From contig CAJUGL010000072.1 of the NCBI GenBank assembly GCA_910586515.1, positions 1-15,533 of the forward strand: DNA of 15,533 bases, written 5' to 3'. Origin of the DNA: an uncultured Acetatifactor sp. GTDB taxonomy: Bacteria; Bacillota; Clostridia; Lachnospirales; Lachnospiraceae. The stretch's first letter is position 1. Every line of letters begins with the position of its first letter. The notes under the pieces were generated by a model. The model worked only from the letters and a program-made list of their open reading frames with translations, had not been told where the DNA came from and did no database searches. A program made the translations under genes and the position numbers. Below are positions 1 to 6,080 of the stretch, piece after piece.

Positions 1-53
1 CAATTTGCAGCAGATTTACAGTCTGTCCCCTTTGGCCACTCGGGAATCCATCC
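1..53 (-). tRNA. tRNA-Tyr (anticodon GTA), 5' part, cut by the window edge
   Basis: On the minus strand the seven-base acceptor arm GGATGGA is followed by TTCCCGAGTGGCCAAAGGGG, the usual D-arm layout of bacterial tRNA-Tyr. The anticodon arm CAGACTGTAAATCTG then carries GTA in a CTGTAAA loop. The sequence runs off the left edge at the start of the long variable arm, so the T arm and 3' acceptor strand are not seen. The top pair of the anticodon stem would be an A-C mismatch unless the stem is read one base shorter. A sigma-A-type promoter sits just upstream, so this may be the first gene of a tRNA cluster. Identity rests on direct comparison with the family pattern; no covariance search was run. 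Confidence 0.9.
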
Positions 54-84
54 ATACAGGAGCAATATGCCCTGACAGTTTTTC

Positions 85-113
85 ATTTTATCATAGTATG
101 ACAAGGATTGCAA
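85..113 (-). promoter_or_regulatory. Promoter of tRNA-Tyr
   Basis: On the minus strand TTGCAA (-35, 108-113) is separated by 17 bp from TAAAAT (-10, 85-90). Transcription would begin near 78, about 25 bases before the tRNA 5' end, which suits a processed tRNA leader. The stretch 114-190 between this promoter and the end of the preceding gene holds no convincing terminator. Confidence 0.65.
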
Positions 114-190
114 GACATTTTTCACAAACTCTGCCGTATTTTTGGTAACAGTGTAACAGTCCAGACACCCCTCCCGCGGAGTCAATACGC

Positions 191-1630
191 TTAAAATTGT
201 ATGGGCAGTACCTCCTTTGTCAAGGGTTCCATGCTGTACTCCGGCAGATTGTCCAGCAGCTCATCCAGACATTGAACGGTATTGTAGATCACATCATGGG
301 CCAGCATGACGACTTTTTTCCTGCCCATGGCGCTGTTCAAACCGTTTTGAACAAGTCCCTCCGGCGTGGACTGCTTTACCGCGTCTTCCAGGCTGGCATT
401 CCAGTCAAAATAAATATACCCTTTTTCCGTCATCGCCGCTATAATGTCTTCATATACCCCTTTGTTATATGCATTGATGCTTCCGCCCGGAAAACGGAAT
501 AAGGTCACTTCCACCCCCATGATCTCCTCCACCGCTTCCTGCGCCTTTCGGAAATCTTCCAGATAACTGTCCACACTGGCATAAATCGCCCTGTAATCAT
601 GATTGTTGCAGTGAATCCCTACCGTATGTCCTTCCTCCACTATCCTCCTGGCCACATCCGGATGCTTCCGCACATTCTCTCCCACCACAAAAAACGTCGC
701 CTTTATCCCCCGCTCCTTGAGAATGTCCAGCACTGCGGAAGTATTTTCTTCGGAGGGACCGTCGTCAAAGGTCAGATACATGGTTTTCGGCCGAAAATAA
801 TTGTCTATTCCCTCAGCCATTCCCGCCGTCAATTTCTCCTGGTACTCTTTTGCCACAAGCAGATTCCGCTCTTCCCTGTTGGACAGAAAGCCAGTCTCGA
901 TCAGGCAGGAAGGCATGGACGTGTTTCTGATGACATACAGCTCATCCGTTTCCCGAACCTCTCTGTCGTATGCCCCCGTTCTGTCCACCGCCCCCCTGTG
1001 AACCAGCTGAGCCAGACGTCTGCCGTTCTCCTGTCCCCCATCATACCATGTCTCTATACCTGTTATCTGGTTTTCCTCTTCTTCACAGGCATTTTGATGT
1101 ATACTGACAAATATGTCGGCTTTCTTCTCCTCCGCCTTCTGCACCCGCTCTTCCAGTGACATTTGTGTCATATTATCCTCTCGAATGAGAACGGTCTCAT
1201 ATCCCATGGCATTGAGATTCCCTGCAAGTCCCTGGGCCAGCGCCAGATTGATCTCGCTCTCCGTCACGTTTTCCCGGCTACAGCCCTCGTCTTCTCCTCC
1301 GTGTCCGGCATCAATGGCTATGCAGGGAACCTCCCTCTTCTCCTCCTTCAGCACGGTAATGTCTCCCGAATTTCCCGAAACCGGCTCACTTAGCAATGCT
1401 TCCGGCTGTTTTGCCTCTGCTGGCTCCGCCACCGTTTCCGTCAGTTCCATATGCGGCAGCGCAGCCAAAAGCCATATCCCGCCTGCACAGACGGACACCA
1501 CCGAAAATACCACCAAAAACAGAGCCGCTATTTTTTCCGCAGCCAGTCTTCTGCCCCGCCTCCTTCTGCGGTAATGCACATTCCTCCTGCCGTCCCTGAT
1601 CTCACGTCCTGTCCCCAGCTGTCCACTCAT
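191..1630 (-). CDS. Membrane-anchored amidase_3 / polysaccharide deacetylase (NodB) fusion
   Basis: A 479-residue bifunctional cell-wall enzyme. Residues 16-29 are strongly basic, then a transmembrane segment (~33-57) should anchor the protein with its enzymes outside. Residues ~102-278 form a zinc N-acetylmuramoyl-L-alanine amidase (Amidase_3): zinc ligands H110 in DAGHGG, E124/E126 and H178 in SIHQN, and catalytic-type E245 in IETGF. Residues ~283-470 form a NodB deacetylase: D289/D290 in TFDDGP, H340 and H344 in HCNNH, RFPGG at 379-383, D409-W410, and H445 in LAH. All key residues of both domains are present. The two activities match those of CwlD and PdaA, which act in turn to make muramic-delta-lactam in spore cortex; that role here is inference. 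The start is preceded by a purine-rich site (GGAAGAGGGGG), and the gene lies behind an intrinsic terminator that separates it from the signalling operon. General wall remodelling is the alternative role. Confidence 0.9.
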   Translation of the reverse strand: MSGQLGTGREIRDGRRNVHYRRRRRGRRLAAEKIAALFLVVFSVVSVCAGGIWLLAALPHMELTETVAEPAEAKQPEALLSEPVSGNSGDITVLKEEKREVPCIAIDAGHGGEDEGCSRENVTESEINLALAQGLAGNLNAMGYETVLIREDNMTQMSLEERVQKAEEKKADIFVSIHQNACEEEENQITGIETWYDGGQENGRRLAQLVHRGAVDRTGAYDREVRETDELYVIRNTSMPSCLIETGFLSNREERNLLVAKEYQEKLTAGMAEGIDNYFRPKTMYLTFDDGPSEENTSAVLDILKERGIKATFFVVGENVRKHPDVARRIVEEGHTVGIHCNNHDYRAIYASVDSYLEDFRKAQEAVEEIMGVEVTLFRFPGGSINAYNKGVYEDIIAAMTEKGYIYFDWNASLEDAVKQSTPEGLVQNGLNSAMGRKKVVMLAHDVIYNTVQCLDELLDNLPEYSMEPLTKEVLPIQF

Positions 1631-1676
1631 TCTATCTTGCCCCCTCTTCCTTTGGTAATCTGCGTGACCCCCATAT

Positions 1677-1724
1677 AAAAACAGGCTCCTCCGTCACTGT
1701 CCTATACAGCATACGGGAGAGCCT
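1677..1724 (-). terminator. Intrinsic terminator of the two-component operon
   Basis: On the minus strand AGGCTCTCCCGT (1724-1713) pairs with ACGGAGGAGCCT (1694-1683), a 12-bp stem with one mismatch and one G-U pair. A small inner stem CTGT/ACAG lies in the loop. The sequence then continues GTTTTTATAT. It lies between the PepSY-like gene and the amidase/deacetylase gene, so it should end the upstream operon or limit read-through into the wall enzyme. Confidence 0.8.
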
Positions 1725-1747
1725 CATCAAAATACCATCTTTTTTGT

Positions 1748-1782
1748 ATAATAACTACATCTTTTTTTCATCAAAGTTGTAA
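1748..1782 (-). promoter_or_regulatory. Possible promoter upstream of the terminator, facing the amidase/deacetylase gene
   Basis: On the minus strand TTTACA (1777-1782) lies 18 bp before TGTAGT (1753-1758). Alternatively TTGATG (1769-1774) lies 15 bp before TATTAT (1748-1753). Neither pair is ideal. If either is used, the leader of the amidase/deacetylase gene would include the terminator hairpin, giving an attenuator-like layout. The other reading is that the wall gene depends on read-through or on an unrecognised promoter in the 45 bp just upstream of its start. Confidence 0.3.
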
Positions 1783-1790
1783 ACAAGATA

Positions 1791-2663
1791 CTACCGGGAA
1801 ATTTTCAGATACAATTCACGGATTCCCTCATAAAAACCAACTGTAACCACTGTATTTTCCTCGTCCACCCCTGCAAAGGTATACTTCTTAAAGTAAGGCG
1901 TGTTCTCCGACAGAGGATTTGTATTTTCATACTCCATCGGCTCCCCCAGCCCCATATACTGAGACCAGGATTCCACAATGCTGTCTGCATCTATCGCCTC
2001 CCAGGATGCGGCCTCCACTCTCACATAAAACTCATACACTTTTCCTGTATCGGCATCCACATAGGCGTCCAGCAGGCGGTTTTCTTTGTTTGCATTCTGT
2101 ACGGCCGTACTGAGACTAATTTTCCATACCAATACATTATTCCGGGGCTCAGGCACGTCAATGGCGGAAAAAAGCGCCGCGCTGTAAGAATCCTGCGACA
2201 GCTCCCTGATCTCCTCCGGCAATACCCCCAGTTCTTTCAGCTCCCGAATTCCCTGGTTGCACAATGCGATGCCGTTCTCCTGAAGCACTTCCTGCCCTGC
2301 AGAATCCTTCCGGTTCGCCACAAAAGCATAGGTTCCCGTTAAATCCTGATAATCCAGATCCGTCCTGGTCATTGCATTCAGCTCACTCTCCGGTAAAATC
2401 TGATTGTTGAGGCATTTTGATAAAATGTAAACCTTCTCCTTCCCGCTGAGGGAATAACGGTATCCTTCCGTTCCCTCCTCTGTTTCCTGCATCTGAATGT
2501 TATTCAGTATCCCTCTGTCACGGTATCGCGCCAGCTCCTCCGGTCCCCACACGGCCAGCGCCACAATGACCGCCGCCAGAGGAAGCAGCAGCAGACTTAA
2601 TCGCCCAAGCTGTCCGCCGGACTGTCTGTCTGCCTCCCCAGCCTTCTGCCTCTTCTCCCTCAT
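1791..2663 (-). CDS. One-TM membrane protein with PepSY-like extracytoplasmic part
   Basis: A 290-residue protein with a charged N-terminus, one transmembrane helix (~22-40) and an extracytoplasmic remainder of about 250 residues. Near residue 200 the stretch DAYVDADTGKVYEFYVRVE looks like the strand-turn-strand unit of PepSY-type domains. Otherwise I do not recognise the family. Its ATG overlaps the kinase stop codon as ATGA, so it is very likely co-translated with the kinase and is the last gene before the terminator. By position it could modulate the kinase, as YycH and YycI do for WalK in Bacillus; this is inference from architecture and order, not from sequence identity. No lipobox or catalytic motif is visible. 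Confidence 0.75.
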   Translation of the reverse strand: MREKRQKAGEADRQSGGQLGRLSLLLLPLAAVIVALAVWGPEELARYRDRGILNNIQMQETEEGTEGYRYSLSGKEKVYILSKCLNNQILPESELNAMTRTDLDYQDLTGTYAFVANRKDSAGQEVLQENGIALCNQGIRELKELGVLPEEIRELSQDSYSAALFSAIDVPEPRNNVLVWKISLSTAVQNANKENRLLDAYVDADTGKVYEFYVRVEAASWEAIDADSIVESWSQYMGLGEPMEYENTNPLSENTPYFKKYTFAGVDEENTVVTVGFYEGIRELYLKISR

Positions 2664-4075
2664 CTCCTGTCCTGCCTTCCCTGGTCCGGTATCCGAAAGC
2701 TGATGCAGCTTCCCTCCCCTACTTTGCTCTCAATAGCCAGCCTGCTGTTGTGGAGCCCCAAAATCTGCACGCATAATGCCAGCCCCAATCCTGCTCCGTT
2801 TCTGCTCCGGGAACGGGACTTGTCTACCATATAGAAAGCTTCCGTGACCTTCTTCAGTTCCTCCGCAGGTATGCCGACCCCATAATCCCTTACCCGAAAC
2901 TCATAGGCATCCGCCTGCCGCTCTCCGTTTACCTCCACTATACCATCCTCCTGCGACGCCTTAAACGCATTGTCCACCAAATTCAGCAATACGGATTTCA
3001 GCAAATTAGACTCCGCATATACGTTCCCTTTTTCCATGGAAATCTTCAACGACTGGCCTTCGTTTCCGGAAAACATGTCCTGAAGATACACGGCAAATGT
3101 GTCTGCGTCCACATTCTGACGTTCTATCCTGTCCCGCTTGGTTACAATGATATCCAGCAGACGAAAAGACATATTTTCAAGCCTTTTTCCCTCTGTGTAG
3201 ATGTAATTGGCAGACAGAAAATGTTTCTCTTCATCCAGCTTCCGGGAGCGCAGAAGATCCGCATAGCCGATTATGGCTGTCAGCGGCGTCTTCAGTTCAT
3301 GGGCAAAAGCCGCAATAAAGTCTTCCCTGGCCCGCACCTCCTCCTGCAGCTCGCCTATGGTGCCTTCCAGCACATTCGCCATCCCGTTGAAATCCCTGGT
3401 CAGCTGCCCAAGTTCGTCACTGTTAATCTGTCTGGCGCGATAGCTGTAATCCCCCTGGGCCATTTTCCTGGTGGCATTGGTCAGCAGGCGGATGGGCTTT
3501 GTCAGCCAGATACAGATCAGAAACATCACCACTGCGCTGCACACCAGCATGGCTACAGTCACCCTCCTGTACACGGAAAATCCCATAGCCCGCTCTTCGA
3601 ATACCTCCGTCACGTCTTCCAGCGTCTCCAGATACAGTTTCCTGTCCAGGGCCTTGACCATAATGCCGGTATGAATGTAATAATGTTCTCCCTGGGAGAT
3701 CACCTGCCAGTTCCTGGTTCCCTCGGAAATCCGCTCCAAAAGCGCAGTATCCTCCGGAAAGGCATTGCTTCTGTAGATCACCTTTCTCTCCTCGTCGGAC
3801 AGCCGCAGATATCTGCCGGAACCCTGGCCGCTGCTCTCCAGCTTTGAACCGATCTGCTCCACGGCGGCATCCTGCAGCATATTATACTTTGTCGGCACAT
3901 TCAGCGCAGCCGTCTCAAAGGCAAACCGCAGAATATTGCTGCCGTCAAAAGCCTGCCCCGCCTCACGCTCCAGAGAGGACTTAAACACGGAATTCACCAA
4001 CAGATAACCGCTCAGTCCAAAGGCCGCAGCCATGATAATTATGGTCCACAGCAGAATTTTACTCACAAATTTCAT
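2660..4075 (-). CDS. Transmembrane sensor histidine kinase (HAMP-HisKA-HATPase)
   Basis: A 471-residue class I histidine kinase. TM1 spans ~7-27, an extracytoplasmic sensing domain ~28-172, TM2 ~173-192 and HAMP ~190-243. The HisKA helix carries the phospho-accepting H259 in FAHELKTPLTAIIGYADLL. The ATPase domain has the N box (LVDNAFKAS, N369), the G1 box (DYGVGIP, 397-403) and the G2 box (GAGLGL, 427-432). It should autophosphorylate and pass phosphate to the response regulator encoded 2 bp upstream. The sensing domain matches nothing I can name and has no PAS signature. A GGAG site lies 8 bases before the ATG, and the stop overlaps the next gene. The stimulus is unknown; neighbouring wall-enzyme and secreted-protein genes suggest an envelope signal. 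Confidence 0.95.
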   Translation of the reverse strand: MKFVSKILLWTIIIMAAAFGLSGYLLVNSVFKSSLEREAGQAFDGSNILRFAFETAALNVPTKYNMLQDAAVEQIGSKLESSGQGSGRYLRLSDEERKVIYRSNAFPEDTALLERISEGTRNWQVISQGEHYYIHTGIMVKALDRKLYLETLEDVTEVFEERAMGFSVYRRVTVAMLVCSAVVMFLICIWLTKPIRLLTNATRKMAQGDYSYRARQINSDELGQLTRDFNGMANVLEGTIGELQEEVRAREDFIAAFAHELKTPLTAIIGYADLLRSRKLDEEKHFLSANYIYTEGKRLENMSFRLLDIIVTKRDRIERQNVDADTFAVYLQDMFSGNEGQSLKISMEKGNVYAESNLLKSVLLNLVDNAFKASQEDGIVEVNGERQADAYEFRVRDYGVGIPAEELKKVTEAFYMVDKSRSRSRNGAGLGLALCVQILGLHNSRLAIESKVGEGSCISFRIPDQGRQDRR

Positions 4076-4077
4076 CG

Positions 4078-4731
4078 TCAGATCTCCAGCCGGTAACCGA
4101 TCTTATACACGGCCACCAGATTCTCCTCCCACCCCATCTTCCTTCTGAGCCGCTGGACATGCAGGTCCAGCGTACGGCTGTCCGCCAGATACTCATCTCC
4201 CCAGACTCTCTCGTAGAGATTCTCCCTAAACAGAGCAATATTTTTATTCCGTATAAATAAAACCAGCAATCCGTATTCTTTGTTCGTGAGAACTACCGGT
4301 TTTCCGGCTCTGGTAACCTTTCGCGCCTCCGTATCCACCACCACGTCTCCGGCAGACAGAACGCTTTCCGTCTTGTTATATCGCCGAAGCACCACCTCTA
4401 CCCGGGCAATCAGCTCTACTACGTCGAAAGGCTTCACCAGGTAATCTTCCGCTCCCAGTTTCAGTCCTTTCACCCTGTCCTTCACCTCATGCCTGGCAGT
4501 GATGAAAATCACGGGAACCTTCATGGGCCGGATGTATTCCATGATGTCAAAACCGTCCGCCCCGGGAAGCATGATGTCCAGCAGGATCAGATCAAAGTTC
4601 TCCCGCTCGATCAGGTCAATGGCCTCCAGTCCGTCCTGCACACTCTTACATTGATAACCCGCTGCCGACAGATTGATGTCGATCAGGTCGCATATAGGCT
4701 TTTCATCATCCACTATCAGTATGTTGTTCAT
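4078..4731 (-). CDS. OmpR/PhoB-family response regulator
   Basis: A 217-residue regulator starting MNNILIVDDEKP. The receiver domain (~1-118) has the acidic pair D8/D9, phospho-acceptor D52 in LLDIMLP, switch T78 and K100 in LVKPFD. The C-terminal winged helix (~125-217) has the usual NKEYGLLVLF, SRTLDLHVQRLRRKM and IGYRLE segments. The start at 4731 is chosen because AAAGGAG lies at the right distance and the conserved receiver begins there. The longer reading frame to 4803 adds a glycine-rich tail from inside the upstream gene. The ATG overlaps the TGA of the upstream secreted-protein gene as ATGA, indicating translational coupling. It is the expected partner of the downstream kinase. Confidence 0.95.
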   Translation of the reverse strand: MNNILIVDDEKPICDLIDINLSAAGYQCKSVQDGLEAIDLIERENFDLILLDIMLPGADGFDIMEYIRPMKVPVIFITARHEVKDRVKGLKLGAEDYLVKPFDVVELIARVEVVLRRYNKTESVLSAGDVVVDTEARKVTRAGKPVVLTNKEYGLLVLFIRNKNIALFRENLYERVWGDEYLADSRTLDLHVQRLRRKMGWEENLVAVYKIGYRLEI

Positions 4732-5825
4732 TTCTCCTTTGTCCACCCCCAATATTCTCTGATGATGTCCACCAGGCCCCCCAGGGTATCCTCCTCCGTA
4801 CACTGGTATATTTCATCAAAGTCTCTGTCCTCCGCAAAACCATCCGTGCGCTGATAATAAATATGGCACTTTGTGTCAATCAGTAGCTCCCCGTCCTCAC
4901 CGGAATAGCTGTATCTGGCCAGGACAATGATATCTTTCATCTCATCCCCATCCACATCTCTGCAGGTCATCCCTTTCAGCGCATATAGATTATCATAATC
5001 CCCCATGGGCTGAAAGCTCCATACAATATATCCCTGCTCATTCACCAGATAAATCATGAAAATGTCATATTCCGCTATCCGCAGGATCCCCGGCACCACA
5101 GTCAGCCGCCCCAGTTTTTCGAAAAAACGGCTGTAACACTGTTCTTCCGTGATCCGAAATCCGCTCTCCAGCAGCTCCTCCAGCGTGACTGCCGTGTACA
5201 ACACCTCTGTGGAATTTCCGTCTCTTACATAAGAGGCAATAAAATCCGCGCTCTTATTCATGCTGAACCGATTAATTTTATCGGAAATCCGCCAATCTCT
5301 ATAAAATTCCCCGTCTTTCTGAAACAGTACGTCCCCTACCTTATAATCCTTGCCCGCGTATTCCCCGCTGACATTTTCGCAGTTGGTTATCAGTACAATG
5401 TCCGTCAGTCCGTCCTGATTCAAATCCTGAAACGAAACCGCAGCAAGGTTTTTAATCGGCTGTTCCAGGCTCTCTCTGTTTTTATAATTCGTCTCCAGCT
5501 GCTCTGTGCGGAAGAGGACTCTCCCCCTGTCGTCCGCGATAAATAGAGCCAGCCGATGGTATTTCCTGTGCATGGCCGGAAGAAACTGCACTTCCGTCTC
5601 CCTGAAAGTCTCCAGGAGCACGCTGAAACTCTGAGGCTCTATAATTTCATATCCCGCATCCTCAATGTCCTTTTTGGTTTCTATGCCGGCAAAGTCCGCC
5701 TGATAGGTCTCGTATTCCCGAACCAGTTCAGATACGGTTCCCTCCCGGGCAAAAATTCGGGCAGGCTCCCAAAGCAAACCTGCTAAACAGATTGCAAGCG
5801 CAGCTGATATTCCTTTCTTTTTCAC
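4728..5825 (-). CDS. Secreted protein with FG-GAP/VCBS-like calcium-loop repeats
   Basis: I place the start at GTG 5825, giving 365 residues. It follows a GGGAGG site by 9 bases, and the protein then begins with KKK, a hydrophobic core and a plausible signal-peptidase site near RIFA. The frame is open upstream to a TTG at 5855, which lacks a good site and would spoil the signal peptide. Two segments resemble FG-GAP/VCBS calcium-binding loops: DLNQDGLTDIV (~134-144) and DVDGDEMKDIIVLARYS (~290-306). Beta-propeller relatives use such loops for extracellular binding. It is the first gene of the signalling operon and overlaps the response regulator by 4 bp, so it may be an extracellular partner or sensor accessory for the kinase. 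No enzyme motif is seen. Confidence 0.8.
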   Translation of the reverse strand: MKKKGISAALAICLAGLLWEPARIFAREGTVSELVREYETYQADFAGIETKKDIEDAGYEIIEPQSFSVLLETFRETEVQFLPAMHRKYHRLALFIADDRGRVLFRTEQLETNYKNRESLEQPIKNLAAVSFQDLNQDGLTDIVLITNCENVSGEYAGKDYKVGDVLFQKDGEFYRDWRISDKINRFSMNKSADFIASYVRDGNSTEVLYTAVTLEELLESGFRITEEQCYSRFFEKLGRLTVVPGILRIAEYDIFMIYLVNEQGYIVWSFQPMGDYDNLYALKGMTCRDVDGDEMKDIIVLARYSYSGEDGELLIDTKCHIYYQRTDGFAEDRDFDEIYQCTEEDTLGGLVDIIREYWGWTKEK

Positions 5826-5872
5826 CAATTCTTCCCTCCCTGCCTGTTTTGCCAAATACCCCGGACAGATTG

Positions 5873-5902
5873 ATTATATACTTTGATTGCATCATTTTGG
5901 AA
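5873..5902 (-). promoter_or_regulatory. Promoter of the four-gene signalling operon
   Basis: On the minus strand the -10 box is a perfect TATAAT (5873-5878) in a TATATAAT context. The best -35 is a weak TTCCAA (5897-5902) at 18 bp. Start of transcription would be near 5866, about 40 bases before the GTG start. The weak -35 suggests dependence on an activator, possibly the operon's own response regulator (inference). Confidence 0.6.
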
Positions 5903-5904
5903 TC

Positions 5905-5927
5905 AAAAAAATCCGCCTGACGGCGGA
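5905..5927 (-). terminator. Intrinsic terminator downstream of the hybrid kinase
   Basis: On the minus strand TCCGCC (5927-5922), loop GTCA and GGCGGA (5917-5912) are followed at once by seven T residues (5911-5905). This is a textbook terminator. It closes the hybrid kinase transcript and insulates the downstream signalling operon, whose -35 box lies only a few bases beyond the T tract. Confidence 0.9.
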
Positions 5928-5931
5928 CATG

Positions 5932-6080
5932 ATAAGGCTTCGCTATGCACACAAAATGAGCCGGGGGCGCTCATTTTGGCGCATGCAGTCTAAGAAGTCG
6001 AAGTGATTGCCCGGGATTGTCCGTGCAAAATACACACGAAAACACCTTTCGCAGCTATCCGTGAAAAGCAATAAGGCTTC
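5932..6080 (-). repeat. Candidate small insertion element: 129-bp hairpin segment between 10-bp direct repeats
   Basis: The 10-mer ATAAGGCTTC occurs at 5932-5941 and again at 6071-6080, directly after the hybrid kinase stop codon (plus-strand reading). The 129 bp between them (5942-6070) hold a long hairpin. If one repeat and the insert are removed, the stop codon lies next to the intrinsic terminator, as a compact gene end would. The two ends of the insert are weak inverted repeats: GCTTTTCACG against GCTATGCACA, 7 of 10 matching. This fits a small non-autonomous element with a target duplication. It could equally be a structured 3' untranslated region whose repeats are chance. No second copy is present in the window. 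Confidence 0.4.
5945..5984 (-). repeat. Long hairpin (16-bp stem) inside the 129-bp segment
   Basis: On the minus strand ATGCGC followed by CAAAATGAGC pairs with GCTCATTTTG followed by T and GTGCAT. This gives a 16-bp stem with one bulged T, one G-U pair and a 7-base C-rich loop. The inner 10 bp are perfect. There is no T tract after it, so it is not a normal terminator. A further CTTCG/CGAAG pairing could close an outer helix. Confidence 0.65.

Noticed and set aside
3221..3847. A 208-residue plus-strand frame opposite the HAMP kinase
   Set aside because: Antisense to clear kinase motifs, with no ribosome site or domain.
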